Assembly: GCA_014075275.1 (NCBI GenBank)
Contig: CP046179.1
Coordinates: 3,233,932-3,297,931, forward strand
Length of the DNA: 64,000 bases
Direction of reading: 5' to 3'
From: Boseongicola sp.
GTDB lineage: Bacteria > Pseudomonadota > Alphaproteobacteria > Rhodobacterales > Rhodobacteraceae
Part shown: positions 28,346 through 37,536 of the stretch, piece after piece
Layout: each line of letters starts with the position of its first letter
Numbering within the stretch: the stretch's first letter is position 1
Made by a program: the position numbers and the translations under genes
The notes under the pieces: model-generated
What the model saw: only the letters and a program-made list of their open reading frames with translations
What the model was told of the DNA's origin: nothing
Database searches by the model: none

Positions 28346-29194
28346 TCAGCAAACCGACCGGAAGCGTTCGACTATTGCGTCCAGAACTTCGCCTGGATCG
28401 CGTTTCCACCAATCATTGGTCGAAAAAACTTCCACTTCGCAGGCCCCCGCATAACCGGCGTCCTCAACGACACCCCTGATCGCTTTCAGGTCAGCCACAC
28501 CGTCGCCCATCATTCCCCGGTCCAAAAGCATATCAGAGGTGTTCTCCAGCCAATCACAAAGATGGTAGGCAAGAATGCGATCCCCGGCCGCGGCGCAACT
28601 TTTGTACAGATCGGTGTCCCACCAAACATGATAAACATCTACGGCAATGCCTACGTTTGGCGCGTCGATCATCTGGCAGACGCTCAACGCATCACGCACC
28701 GAGAAGATGCAAGTCCGGTTGCCGCCAAACATCGGGTTTAGGGGTTCCAGTGCCAGGTTGACGCCCCGCTCAGCCGCATATGGCGCAAGTTGCGCAACCC
28801 GTTCGGCCAGGATCTTCTGGCTTTCTTTAACGCCCTTTGTATCGGGCTCGGTGCCGCCAGTGACGATGGTCAGAGTTGAAGTGCCAAGACCTGCCGCCAT
28901 GTCGATGGCGGCCTGCGCTTCGCCTACAAAGTCGGCTGGCGCTTCCGAGCCGGTCAGATACGGTGTTCGACAGAGGCCCACAACTTCCATGCCAGCGGCA
29001 CGAACGCGTTCGCCAATCTCGAAAGCACGGTTTCCGATTTCCCGCCGCCAGAAAACAATCCCAGCCATCCCGCGTTCGGCGCAGGCATCAATTGTTTGCT
29101 CGGGCGACCAACCCGCACCGTGGCCGGCGATGTTGTGCCCGAGCGTTGCGGTGTTCAGAGCGAGCGCTGAGTGATCGTTGGCGAAGTCCCACAT
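28346..29194 (-). CDS. Sugar phosphate isomerase/epimerase-like TIM-barrel protein
   Basis: This 282-aa protein resembles AP-endonuclease-2/xylose-isomerase-like barrels. The C-terminal half shows LALEPLNPMF, VGIAVDVYHVWWD, AYHLCDW and CEVEVFSTNDWW, which supply the Glu, Asp, His and Glu metal ligands of the family. The substrate is probably a sugar or sugar derivative. It is the last gene of a four-gene minus-strand operon and starts in an ATGA overlap with the DUF993 gene. Confidence 0.8.
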   Translation of the reverse strand: MWDFANDHSALALNTATLGHNIAGHGAGWSPEQTIDACAERGMAGIVFWRREIGNRAFEIGERVRAAGMEVVGLCRTPYLTGSEAPADFVGEAQAAIDMAAGLGTSTLTIVTGGTEPDTKGVKESQKILAERVAQLAPYAAERGVNLALEPLNPMFGGNRTCIFSVRDALSVCQMIDAPNVGIAVDVYHVWWDTDLYKSCAAAGDRILAYHLCDWLENTSDMLLDRGMMGDGVADLKAIRGVVEDAGYAGACEVEVFSTNDWWKRDPGEVLDAIVERFRSVC

Positions 29195-30342
29195 CAGACG
29201 CCGTATTGTCTGAGCATTCCGCTCATCCTCTCAAGTGCCAATTCGGGGTCGCGCAGCAGGCCGTTCTGATCGGCCAGTTTAAAACAGTCGACAAAATAGG
29301 GCAGGGGCCGCATGGCTTGCGCGCCGTTCAGCATGATGAAGTGATCCTGAAACCCGTTTAGCCACGCCAGAAAGACGACACCGGTCTTGTAATACTGAGT
29401 GGGCGCCCGGAATATCAGGCGCGCAAGTGGAACTGTCGGATCGAGCGTTTTACGAAAACCCTCAGTGTCTCCGTCTCCCAGTTGGCCAATCGCCTTGCCC
29501 ACTGCGACGGCAAGCGGGTCGAATATCCCGAGAAGGGCATGACTGAAGCCCTGCTGGTCGCCTTCTATCCATTCCGGGTAATTGAAATCGTCACCGGTAT
29601 ACATTTTGACGCCTTCAGGGAGCCGGCGGCGCATGAGAATTTCCTTGTCTTTGTCGAGAAGCGAGATCTTGATGCCGTCCACTTTGTCGGCGTTTGCTTC
29701 TATGATGGCCAACGAAGTCTCTAGCGCGGTCTCGAAGTCGTTTGTGCCCCAATATCCTGTGAGCGACGGATCAAACATGTCTCCAAGCCAGTGAAGAATG
29801 ACCGGGTTGTCGCTAGACGAAAGCACCTCGCCGTAGATTCGTATGTAATCGTCAGGCGAGTTGGCGACGCGCGCCAGTGCGCGACTGGCCATGAGAATGA
29901 TACGTCCGTCGACTTTCTGGATTGCCTCTAGCTGATCCAGGTAGGCCGCCTTAACATCGTCGAGGGACCTCGCGTCAGCCGGATCGAGTTGATCGGTACC
30001 ACAGCCGTTGAACACAAGCGCATCCGGCAATTCAGCCTTTGTTCGTTTGATCAGTTCAAGTGCGCCCGGCCAATCAAGCCCCATGCCGCGCTGAGCGGTG
30101 TCCATTGCTTCGGCGATGCCGATGCCGAGATCCGCAAGGTAGCGGCGAAATTCCATTGTCTTGTCCCAGTCAACCGTTGCTGTGCCTGTTGGATCATTTG
30201 GCGTGAATGGGTCCGCGACGACGTGCGCTGCGGAAAACACTGTTCGCGCAGGATCGGCGCCCAATTGAGAAGGCGAGATCGGCGTGCCGCTTAATTGATA
30301 GTCCGACAACTGGCCAGTTTTGCCTGGCAGCGCGATTTTCAT
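29194..30342 (-). CDS. DUF993-family protein (aldolase-like barrel)
   Basis: A 382-aa protein with the DUF993 N-terminus (MKIALPGKTGQLSDYQL). These proteins look distantly like the dihydrodipicolinate synthase barrel and often stand next to sugar isomerases and SDR genes, so an aldolase or lyase step is plausible but unproven. GAAAGGA lies 7 bases before the ATG at 30342. It overlaps the isomerase gene. Conserved blocks include LVFNGCGTDQLDP and LHWLGDMFDPSLTGYWG. Confidence 0.75.
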   Translation of the reverse strand: MKIALPGKTGQLSDYQLSGTPISPSQLGADPARTVFSAAHVVADPFTPNDPTGTATVDWDKTMEFRRYLADLGIGIAEAMDTAQRGMGLDWPGALELIKRTKAELPDALVFNGCGTDQLDPADARSLDDVKAAYLDQLEAIQKVDGRIILMASRALARVANSPDDYIRIYGEVLSSSDNPVILHWLGDMFDPSLTGYWGTNDFETALETSLAIIEANADKVDGIKISLLDKDKEILMRRRLPEGVKMYTGDDFNYPEWIEGDQQGFSHALLGIFDPLAVAVGKAIGQLGDGDTEGFRKTLDPTVPLARLIFRAPTQYYKTGVVFLAWLNGFQDHFIMLNGAQAMRPLPYFVDCFKLADQNGLLRDPELALERMSGMLRQYGV

Positions 30343-30353
30343 CTTACGTCCTT

Positions 30354-31124
30354 TCAAAACCGTGGCACGAGCATTCCGCCGTCAACTGAGATGGCCTGGC
30401 CGGTCGTATAGGGGAGTTTTCCGGTCGCTAGGCTTGCAATGACCCGCCCAAGCTCTTCTGGCTGGCCGACACGGGGCAGCAGACACAATCCGTCCTCGGC
30501 CCGTTTTTGATAGTTTTCGATGACCGATCTGGTCATTTCGGTCGCGATTAGGCCGGGCTGCACATCATAGACAGGGATGTTCTCAGAGCCCAATCGCGCT
30601 GCGAATACCTTTGATACCATCGCCGCCGCCGCCTTTGACACGCAGTATTCGCCGCGCGGCACCGCCACTGCGACGGCATTCGAAGAAGTGACGTTTACGA
30701 TGCTGTAGAACGAGTCTGGGCTTCGGTCGCGGCCCAGCGTCCTCTTAGCCCAGGCTTGCGTCAGAAAGAACATCGACTTTGAATTTACATTCAGACAGCG
30801 GTCCCAGCTTTCCTCTGTCACTTCCAGAGGATCGCCGCGCGACATCACTCCAACGCCGGCATTATTGACCAAAGTGGTAATGGGCCCTAGAGCATCTTCG
30901 ATCAGGGCAAACGCCTCCTCGTGGGCGTCGATCTTCGAAACGTCGAAATCCGCCTTGTATGCTTTGACCCCGGCGGCTTCTACGGCTTCAACCGCGTCGT
31001 CCAATTCGCGGCTGTCCGGAAACGAGTTCACCGCGATATCGAAGTCTTCCCGAGCCAGTTCCAATGCTGCTGCCAGCCCAATGCCCCGGCTTGATCCCGT
31101 GATGAGGGCAACTTGCCTGGTCAT
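30354..31124 (-). CDS. SDR-family 3-ketoacyl-type reductase
   Basis: A 256-aa classical SDR with TGSSRGIG at residues 10-17, NNAGVG, the catalytic Ser in VNVTSSNA and YCVSKAA. The end GQAISVDGGML is typical of 3-ketoacyl-ACP reductase-like enzymes. It starts in an ATGA overlap with the acyl-CoA dehydrogenase gene and is followed 11 bases later by the DUF993 gene. It could oxidise a 3-hydroxy intermediate made by the hydratases in this island. Confidence 0.85.
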   Translation of the reverse strand: MTRQVALITGSSRGIGLAAALELAREDFDIAVNSFPDSRELDDAVEAVEAAGVKAYKADFDVSKIDAHEEAFALIEDALGPITTLVNNAGVGVMSRGDPLEVTEESWDRCLNVNSKSMFFLTQAWAKRTLGRDRSPDSFYSIVNVTSSNAVAVAVPRGEYCVSKAAAAMVSKVFAARLGSENIPVYDVQPGLIATEMTRSVIENYQKRAEDGLCLLPRVGQPEELGRVIASLATGKLPYTTGQAISVDGGMLVPRF

Positions 31125-32266
31125 GCAGTTGCTCCATTTTTGATAAGTTCGCGTGCGATGATCATACGTTGGATCTGATTGGTTCCCTCATAGATTTGTG
31201 TGATCTTAGCGTCTCGATAGAGGCGCTCGACTTCAAAACCGCGAATGTAGCCGGAACCACCAAAGACCTGGACCGCGTCAGCAGTCCGCGCGACTGCCAT
31301 ATCGGCAGCGAAACACTTGGCCATCGAGCAGGCCTTAGTTGCCGAGACGCCAGCATCGATCTTGGATGCTGCCGAATGTACAAGAAGCCGCGCAGCTTCG
31401 ATATCCTTTGCCATATCCGCCAAAAGCCATTGAACACCTTGAAATTCAGAGATCGGCTTTTTGAATTGTTTGCGCTGTTGAGCGTAGTCCACAGCGGCTT
31501 CAAGTCCGGCCTGGCCCAGACCAACAGCCAGCGCTGCAATGCCAACACGGCCTTTGTCCAACACACTCATCATCATGTGAAAACCGCGGTTCTCGTCGCC
31601 CAGCATCGATCCGGCAGGTAGTTTCACGTCGGTGAATGTCAGGGCACCAACCTGGCTCGCCCTTTGTCCCATCTTATGCTCTTTCGGTCCTCGTTCGACA
31701 CCATCGGAATGCAAATCGACCATAAAAATCGACATGCCCCGGTTGCCGGCCTCTTTGTCAGTTCGGGCCAAAACAAAACCAACGTCAGCAACTGGCGCGT
31801 TGTGAATCCAGATTTTGCCGCCATTGAGGATCCAGCCGTCGCCGTCTCTTATGGCCTCAGTTCGGATGCCGGATACATCCGTCCCTGCTTCTGGCTCGGT
31901 GATGCAATACGCAACTTTGATCCTCGAAGTCATCACATCGGCAAGATAGCGGTCGCGCTGTGCGTCGGTGCCGTGGCGAACGAGAAGTGTCGAGATTAAC
32001 TCGACCAGACCGCACTGATCCGCGACCGAAGAATAACCGCGGCTCAGCTCTTCCATGACAAGCGCGTAAGTGATCGTGTCAAAGCCGGGGCCGCCCAGCG
32101 CTTCGGGCACTCCAATTCCGAACAGGCCTAGTTCACCCATCTGTTCGTAAATTTCGGCAGGAAATCGTTCTTCGCGGTCCAGTTCCTCGGCCATCGGGCG
32201 AATGACGCCGTTGGCAAAGTCTCGCGCCATATCGCGAACCTGATAGTGCAATTCTGTCAGATACAT
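31121..32266 (-). CDS. Acyl-CoA dehydrogenase
   Basis: At 381 aa this is a typical FAD acyl-CoA dehydrogenase. It has YCITEPEAGTD, WIHNAPVADVGFVLARTD, the FAD-adenine region QVFGGSGYIRGFEVERLYRDA and the end KITQIYEGTNQIQRMII, which carries the catalytic Glu. It introduces a double bond next to the thioester. It is first in the minus-strand operon 32266-28346, behind operator site 32278-32297. Confidence 0.92.
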   Translation of the reverse strand: MYLTELHYQVRDMARDFANGVIRPMAEELDREERFPAEIYEQMGELGLFGIGVPEALGGPGFDTITYALVMEELSRGYSSVADQCGLVELISTLLVRHGTDAQRDRYLADVMTSRIKVAYCITEPEAGTDVSGIRTEAIRDGDGWILNGGKIWIHNAPVADVGFVLARTDKEAGNRGMSIFMVDLHSDGVERGPKEHKMGQRASQVGALTFTDVKLPAGSMLGDENRGFHMMMSVLDKGRVGIAALAVGLGQAGLEAAVDYAQQRKQFKKPISEFQGVQWLLADMAKDIEAARLLVHSAASKIDAGVSATKACSMAKCFAADMAVARTADAVQVFGGSGYIRGFEVERLYRDAKITQIYEGTNQIQRMIIARELIKNGATA

Positions 32267-32277
32267 AGGGTTTCCAG

Positions 32278-32297
32278 TAGTAACTATCTAGTTACTT
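32278..32297. promoter_or_regulatory. Operator-like palindrome, site 1
   Basis: TAGTAACTA-TC-TAGTTACTT matches the shared 20-bp palindrome of this island at all but one position. It lies 12 bases before the acyl-CoA dehydrogenase start. Confidence 0.75.
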
Positions 32298-32370
32298 TAC
32301 GATCTGACGGTCTGTAAGGTCAAGGGGGTATGAAGGTGAAATCGTTCTTGCAACTTGCGGCTCTCAGCGT

Positions 32371-32390
32371 TAATAACCATTTAGTTACTT
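32371..32390. promoter_or_regulatory. Operator-like palindrome, site 2
   Basis: TAATAACCA-TT-TAGTTACTT has one perfect half-site and one degenerate half. It lies 12 bases before the aldo/keto reductase at 32403. Confidence 0.65.
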
Positions 32391-32402
32391 AAAGAGAGCG
32401 CC

Positions 32403-33419
32403 ATGCAGCCTGGAACAAAGAGTAAGTTTGGTCGCGTCGATCTGGAAGTTACAGCCTTTGGTTTTGGCACAGCCCCGGTTGGCAATATTTTCCGCGAGAT
32501 CGACGAGGCAACATCGGATGCGATGTTCCAGACGTCCTGGGATCGTGGTGTTCGGTATTTCGATACAGCGCCTATGTATGGCCATGGCCTGTCGGAGTTA
32601 CGCACTGGGCAATCCCTGCGATGGAAGCCTCGCGACGAACTTGTTTTGTCGTCAAAAGTTGGCCGCCGTCTTGTCCCAGCCAAACGCGAAACCATCGACT
32701 TTGCGCCCTGGAATAATGCCGCTCCATTTGTGGTGGAATTCGACTACACATACGATGGCACAATGCGCGCCTTTGAGGATAGCCTTCAAAGGATGGCACT
32801 TGAGCGCATGGACATTTGCTTCATCCACGACATCGACGTCTTCACACGCGGCGACGAACAACCCGAAGTTTTCAAGCAGGCGATGGACGGCTCGTGGCGG
32901 GCACTTGAGAAGTTGCGCGACGAGGGGGTCGTAAAGGCGATTGGTGTCGGCGTGAATGAATGGGAAGTCTGCCACGAAGCATTGAAACAGCGTGACTTCG
33001 ACTGCTTTTTGCTTGCAGGGCGTTATACGCTTTTGGAACAAGACTCGCTGAACGAGTTTCTGCCGCTTTGTGAAGAAAGAGGCGCTGCGGTTGTTGTGGG
33101 TGGCGGTTTCAATTCAGGTATTCTCGCGACTGGCGCGGTTGAAGGGGCCAAGTACAACTATGCTCCGGCACCTGCCGACATCATGGAACGCGTCGCCAAG
33201 GTCGAAAGAGTCTGCGCAGAGTACAACGCGCCGCTGCCGGCTGCCGCGTTGCAGTTTGTTGTCGCACACCCAGCGGTACCTTCGTTTATCGCGGGAACTC
33301 GGACGGTCGAACAGTTAGAGAAGAACTTGGATTGGTTCAGTTATCCAATTCCGCCTGAGTTCTGGGCTGACCTAAAAGCCAAGGGCTTGCTGCGCGAAGA
33401 CGCGCCGACCCCTAATTGA
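32403..33419 (+). CDS. Aldo/keto reductase, D-threo-aldose 1-dehydrogenase-like
   Basis: This 338-aa protein belongs to the aldo/keto reductase group that includes D-threo-aldose 1-dehydrogenase (L-fucose dehydrogenase) and pyridoxal 4-dehydrogenase. It has FDTAPMYG with the catalytic Asp and Tyr, LSSKVG with the Lys, and CFIHDID with the His. It would oxidise a sugar at C1 to a lactone. It starts a plus-strand pair with the MaoC-type gene and is divergent from the acyl-CoA dehydrogenase operon. Confidence 0.85.
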   Translation: MQPGTKSKFGRVDLEVTAFGFGTAPVGNIFREIDEATSDAMFQTSWDRGVRYFDTAPMYGHGLSELRTGQSLRWKPRDELVLSSKVGRRLVPAKRETIDFAPWNNAAPFVVEFDYTYDGTMRAFEDSLQRMALERMDICFIHDIDVFTRGDEQPEVFKQAMDGSWRALEKLRDEGVVKAIGVGVNEWEVCHEALKQRDFDCFLLAGRYTLLEQDSLNEFLPLCEERGAAVVVGGGFNSGILATGAVEGAKYNYAPAPADIMERVAKVERVCAEYNAPLPAAALQFVVAHPAVPSFIAGTRTVEQLEKNLDWFSYPIPPEFWADLKAKGLLREDAPTPN

Positions 33420-33871
33420 GCGGTCGGCCGCTCCCGGAAGGCCGCTCCCGGTTTGACGACATCTTGATTGGCGACTGGTTGCAAACCGGCACGACCGAAA
33501 TCACGGCGGATATGCTCGATGCTTTTGCTGAGATGACTGGAGATAGATTTGAAATTCACATGAGCGATGAGGCTGCTCGGGCCAAAGGATTTGCTGGTCG
33601 CGTCGCCCATGGTCTTTTGGTTTTGTCTTTGATCGACGGATTGAAGAACCAATCGCCCGCTCAGTTTGACGCAATTGCCTCGCTCGGCTGGGATTGGCGG
33701 TTCTCAAGGCCAATTCTCATCGGGGACATGATTTCAGCGCGGATCGAAGTCATAGGGAAACGCGTATCGCATCGAGCAGGGCGCGGAACATTGACACTCG
33801 ATGTTAGCGCCACAAATCAAATCGGCGAAATCGTTCAAGAGGGCATTAATTGGTTGATGGTTCATCGCTGA
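33416..33871 (+). CDS. MaoC-like hydratase
   Basis: This 151-aa hot-dog-fold protein shows FAEMTGDRFEIHMSDE, GRVAHGLLVLSLIDG and the pair FSRPILIGDMISARIEV, as in MaoC-type (R)-enoyl-CoA hydratases. The start is a TTG whose bases overlap the aldo/keto reductase stop (TTGA). The first codons contain two copies of GGCCGCTCCCGG, so the N-terminus may not be the ancestral one. It would hydrate an unsaturated acyl-CoA. Confidence 0.8.
   Translation: MSGRPLPEGRSRFDDILIGDWLQTGTTEITADMLDAFAEMTGDRFEIHMSDEAARAKGFAGRVAHGLLVLSLIDGLKNQSPAQFDAIASLGWDWRFSRPILIGDMISARIEVIGKRVSHRAGRGTLTLDVSATNQIGEIVQEGINWLMVHR
33426..33451. repeat. Two direct copies of a 12-bp unit, 14-bp period
   Basis: GGCCGCTCCCGG occurs at 33426-33437 and 33440-33451, separated by AA, inside the first codons of the MaoC-like gene. 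It looks like a slippage duplication at the gene start. Confidence 0.8.
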
Positions 33872-33882
33872 GGTGCTGCCAA

Positions 33883-34194
33883 TTAGACCTCAAAATCAAA
33901 AACGAAAACACCATCGGCTCCACCATCAAGCTCTGCCACGATCCTTGCTCCGATGCTTTGATGTACTTCGTCGTTCAGATAAATGTCGCGCACATTGGTG
34001 TCGCGGAAATCGAACCAGAATACATCGCGAAAGTCGCGCACCAAGGGGTCCTCGACACTGACATTGGGACGTGCCTGAAAATCAAGAATGCCATCTATTC
34101 GTTGATTTAGCATTGCCAGATCATCATAGAGCGCTTGTTTGGTGGCCGCCGACGTTTCCGGCTTGAACCGCAAACCGACAAGATGCCGTATCAT
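33883..34194 (-). CDS. Dabb (stress-responsive A/B barrel) protein
   Basis: A 103-aa protein with the N-terminus MIRHLVGLRFKPETS and the strand-helix pattern of Dabb-domain dimeric ferredoxin-like barrels. Such proteins bind or decarboxylate small aromatic or keto compounds, but the role here is unknown. Its ATG overlaps (ATGA) the stop that the full-length enoyl-CoA hydratase frame would use. That supports the view that the hydratase was once intact up to this gene. Confidence 0.75.
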   Translation of the reverse strand: MIRHLVGLRFKPETSAATKQALYDDLAMLNQRIDGILDFQARPNVSVEDPLVRDFRDVFWFDFRDTNVRDIYLNDEVHQSIGARIVAELDGGADGVFVFDFEV

Positions 34195-34973
34195 GTGTCA
34201 TCCTTTCCAAAATCGGATGGGCGTCGCTCGCGAAACGCAGATAGCCTTTCCTGGAGTTCCGTTGATCCCGCCGCGATCGTGCCGGCAAGCGACTCGATAA
34301 TACGCTCGCGTTCCTCGCCCTCGGCTGCATTGATCATCATCTTTGTCAATTAGGTAGCACGTGGAGCGCGGGCAAGAACGCGACCAGCTGCATCCTCTGC
34401 TGCGGCCATTGCTGCCCCAGTCTCAGTCACGTGATCCACAAGGCCAAGTGCAAGCGCCTCATTGGCGGTGAAGGTTTCGCCTAAAATTGCCATACGGCGC
34501 ACGACTTGCGAACCGAAGCGTCGCACGGTGCGCTGCGTACCTGACCAGCCCGGAATAATGCCCAAGCCTGTTTCCGGTTGTCCGATTTTGATGTGGGATT
34601 CAGCGATGCGCAGGTCAGCGCAAGCCGCAAGTTCGAGGCCGCCTCCAAGTGCATGGCCGTTGAGTACGGCGATCACCGGTTGTGCGAGGCGTGCCAGGGC
34701 GTCGAATGCGATATGCCCATCGCGCACCCAGTGACGGCCGAACTCTTCAGGCGTTTTGTCTGACCAAGCATCGATGTCGCCGCCTGCGGAGAATGCTTTG
34801 CCTGCCCCAGAAAGGATCACCACGCGCGCCTCAGATCGCCCGATCTCGCGACATCTTGCGGCAAGATCATTGACCATTGCGGCGTCGAGCGCGTTGTGTT
34901 TGTCCGGCCGGTTTAGAACGAGCCGCGCAATTCCGCCGTCGATGCTGAGGAGAATTCGGCTGTCCGGGCTCAC
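34191..34973 (-). pseudogene. Enoyl-CoA hydratase, interrupted by an in-frame TAA
   Basis: The first 207 codons have the crotonase layout: VILSGAGKAFSAGGD, NGHALGGGLELAACADLRIA (oxyanion loop and ALGGG) and GIIPGWSGTQRTVRRFG. The frame then hits TAA at 34350-34352. It stays open afterwards and reads LTKMMINAAEGEERERIIES and then AFRERRPSDFG, which is the usual C-terminus of this family. It stops in an ATGA overlap with the Dabb gene. A single codon has therefore become a stop, probably a Lys (AAA to TAA). The truncated product lacks the C-terminal helix needed for assembly. The upstream start overlaps the CoA-transferase stop. Confidence 0.85.
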
Positions 34974-36541
34974 GGTGTCAATCCGATGGGGCCGCTCTGA
35001 AACAGTCTTGCATCCATGATGCGAAGGTTATTGGATACCTGTAGGGGCGCGCCGGCTTGCGAAAGTACATCGCACTCGAGATCAATTCCCGGTGCGATTT
35101 CAGTGACTTCTAGGCCGTTCTTGGTCAGGCGCATCACACATCTTTCTGTTATATAGGTCGCTTCTTGTCCCTGGGCGATAGCGCGAATGCCAGAAAACGA
35201 TACTTGATCCACCTCGGGCACGATCTTCGCGATCTTTCCTTCGCGATTGATAACTAATTTACCATCCTCAACCGCCATCTTCGCCCCGGCATTGAAGTTG
35301 CCTGAGAAGATGATTTTCTTCGCGCGCGCCGTGATGTCTACAAAGCCACCCGCACCTGCCGTCCTGTGTGGAGTTGCCGCCAGACGCGAGACATTCACCG
35401 AGCCATCGGTGCCGATTTCGAGAAAGGACAACAAAGAGCAATCAAATCCACCGGCCTGAAAGTAAGCGAATTGGTGAGGCGAAGCCACAAAAGCTTCGGC
35501 ATTGGCAGCGCAGCCAAACTTGAAGTCCAGTAGAGGAACACCCCCGACGGCGCCTTGCTCGATTACCCATGTAACCGCGCCATGATGACCCTCTTCGATG
35601 AAGATTCGAGGCACATTTGCAGATACTCCGAACCCGATGTTCACAGCCCATCCGCTTTCCAGTTCTTGCGCTACCCGGCGCGCAATCACTTTCTGAACCC
35701 CGAAATCCATATTTTTGAAACTGTCCAATGGACGGATCAACTCGCCTGAAATGGCGGGATCGTAGACGGTAGCCGTAGTTTGAAGCATTTCCGGCGCTTC
35801 GACGACGTGATCCACAAGAATGCCGGGGACGCGAACATCGTGCGGCCGGATTGAACCGTTCTGCGCGACCCGCCTGACCTGTGCAATGACGATGCCGCCG
35901 GTATTGTGTGCCGCCAAGGCCATCTCCATTGCGCCGAGATAAGCGCCTTCGCTTTCAAAGCTTAGGTTGCCACGCTGATCTGCCGTTGTTGCGCGAATGA
36001 TCGCTACGTCAGGTTTCAAGGCATCAAAAAACAGCCAATCCTCACCACCGAAGTTTTCGTGCCGAACAATAGGTCTGGCACGTGCCGCGTCGTTCATGGC
36101 GCAGCCTTCCAGATCGGGATCGACGAAGGTTTCCATTCCGACTTTGGTGAACACACCGGGACGATGTCCTGCGCCTTCGCGTAGCATGTCAAAAACAATA
36201 CCCGAAGGCACGTTATAGGCTTCGACCTGATTGGCGGTAATCATTTGCCAGATCAAAGGCGGGTCGGCTTTCGTTGGTCCGGATGGGTAGGAGCCGCCGA
36301 TAATGCGCGATAGACATCCCGGCTTGGCGATGTGATCGACGCCTTTGGTGCCAAAGAAGTCTCCTGCGGCAATAGGATGAATTGTCGTGAGATTCCGCGG
36401 TGATCCGGAGTTGTCAAAGCGTTCGCCGAGCGCGGCGAGCACTGCATCGGGGCAACACAATCCACTGGACGAATTCACCGCAACGACGGCTTCGTCGGCG
36501 ATAAGCGCAGCTGCCTCGGCGGCGGAAATCTGTTTACTCAC
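34970..36541 (-). CDS. Acyl-CoA:acetate/3-ketoacid CoA-transferase
   Basis: A 523-aa protein in which the alpha and beta subunits of family I CoA-transferases are fused, as in YdiF-like acetate CoA-transferases. The catalytic Glu is in the FESEGAYLGAME segment. IGFGVSANVP, EIGTDGSVNVSRL and GAGGFVDITARAKK are further family blocks. It would activate an organic acid made in this island as a CoA thioester. It is first in the operon with the hydratase and Dabb genes, behind operator 36571-36590. Confidence 0.9.
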   Translation of the reverse strand: MSKQISAAEAAALIADEAVVAVNSSSGLCCPDAVLAALGERFDNSGSPRNLTTIHPIAAGDFFGTKGVDHIAKPGCLSRIIGGSYPSGPTKADPPLIWQMITANQVEAYNVPSGIVFDMLREGAGHRPGVFTKVGMETFVDPDLEGCAMNDAARARPIVRHENFGGEDWLFFDALKPDVAIIRATTADQRGNLSFESEGAYLGAMEMALAAHNTGGIVIAQVRRVAQNGSIRPHDVRVPGILVDHVVEAPEMLQTTATVYDPAISGELIRPLDSFKNMDFGVQKVIARRVAQELESGWAVNIGFGVSANVPRIFIEEGHHGAVTWVIEQGAVGGVPLLDFKFGCAANAEAFVASPHQFAYFQAGGFDCSLLSFLEIGTDGSVNVSRLAATPHRTAGAGGFVDITARAKKIIFSGNFNAGAKMAVEDGKLVINREGKIAKIVPEVDQVSFSGIRAIAQGQEATYITERCVMRLTKNGLEVTEIAPGIDLECDVLSQAGAPLQVSNNLRIMDARLFQSGPIGLTP

Positions 36542-36570
36542 TTGTCCTCCCCAGGGTTTGTTATTGCATA

Positions 36571-36590
36571 AAGTAACTAGTTAGTTATTT
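36571..36590. promoter_or_regulatory. Operator-like palindrome, site 3
   Basis: AAGTAACTA-GT-TAGTTATTT is almost the full consensus palindrome. It lies 30 bases before the CoA-transferase start. Confidence 0.75.
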
Positions 36591-36670
36591 CGACTATGCC
36601 AATGTAAGCCCCATGATTCAAGGAATATTCCGAGAGTCGCGTGAAATTCTCGCTCACTACTCTTTCCATT

Positions 36671-36690
36671 AAGTAACTAGCGAGTTACAA
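36671..36690. promoter_or_regulatory. Operator-like palindrome, site 4
   Basis: AAGTAACTA-GC-GAGTTACAA has a perfect left half-site. It lies 28 bases before the aldo/keto reductase at 36718. Confidence 0.7.
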
Positions 36691-36717
36691 GTTAGGAACA
36701 CCATCAGGGAGCGTGTA

Positions 36718-37536
36718 ATGAACATCTATTTCGAGAAAACACATCAGCGCGCATTCGGGACTTTCCCTCTAACGGGCGACGTTGCGCGGGAAGCGATTCT
36801 GGAAGCAGCCAAAGTGGGTTATCGCGCATTCGATACGGCACAGATGTATGAAAACGAGGCCGAAACAGGCGAAGCGCTCGCTGCCACTGGTCTGGCAAGG
36901 GGTGAAATGTGTGTCACGACGAAAGTGCATCCGGATAATTTCACTGAAGGCAAATTTGTTGCTTCTGTCGAGCAAAGCCTCAAAGATCTTCGTGTGGAAT
37001 ATGTTGACGCTCTATTGGTTCATTGGCCACCAATTGAAGACAGTATAGCGCTTTCATTGAAGTTGTTAGAAGACAGCCTAAAACGAGGTCTGACGAAGAA
37101 TATCGGCGTTTCGAACTACACTGTTGCTATGATGAAAGAGGCAGTGATGATCGTTGATGCGCCGATAGTGACGAACCAGGTCGAATTTCACCCGCTTTTG
37201 AACCAAGATGTTCTGCTGAAGGGGGCCAATGAAGCGGGCATTCCACTGTCGTCATATTCTTCGGTTGCTCGTGGCGAAGTCTTCAAGCATCCAGAGTTCG
37301 CTGAGATTGGCAAAGGCTATGGCAAGTCTGCTGCGCAAGTGGTCCTGCGCTGGATCGTGCAGAAGGGTGTCAGTGTGAACACCATGTCTACCAAGCCGGA
37401 AAACATCCGCGCTAACTTTGAGATCATGGATTTCACACTAAGCCATGTGGATATGGCGAAAATCGAAAAAATGACACACACCGGCTATCGCATCGTCGGA
37501 TCCGATCTTGTGCCATGGGCACCAGACTGGGATTAG
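36718..37536 (+). CDS. Aldo/keto reductase, 2,5-diketo-D-gluconate reductase-like
   Basis: This 272-aa protein fits the AKR5-type fold. It has FDTAQMYENEAETG with the catalytic Asp and Tyr, VTTKVHPDN with the Lys, LLVHWP with the His, and GVSNYTVAMM. It probably reduces a keto or aldehyde group on a sugar-like compound with NADPH. It forms its own plus-strand unit behind operator 36671-36690, and no partner gene follows. Confidence 0.85.
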   Translation: MNIYFEKTHQRAFGTFPLTGDVAREAILEAAKVGYRAFDTAQMYENEAETGEALAATGLARGEMCVTTKVHPDNFTEGKFVASVEQSLKDLRVEYVDALLVHWPPIEDSIALSLKLLEDSLKRGLTKNIGVSNYTVAMMKEAVMIVDAPIVTNQVEFHPLLNQDVLLKGANEAGIPLSSYSSVARGEVFKHPEFAEIGKGYGKSAAQVVLRWIVQKGVSVNTMSTKPENIRANFEIMDFTLSHVDMAKIEKMTHTGYRIVGSDLVPWAPDWD

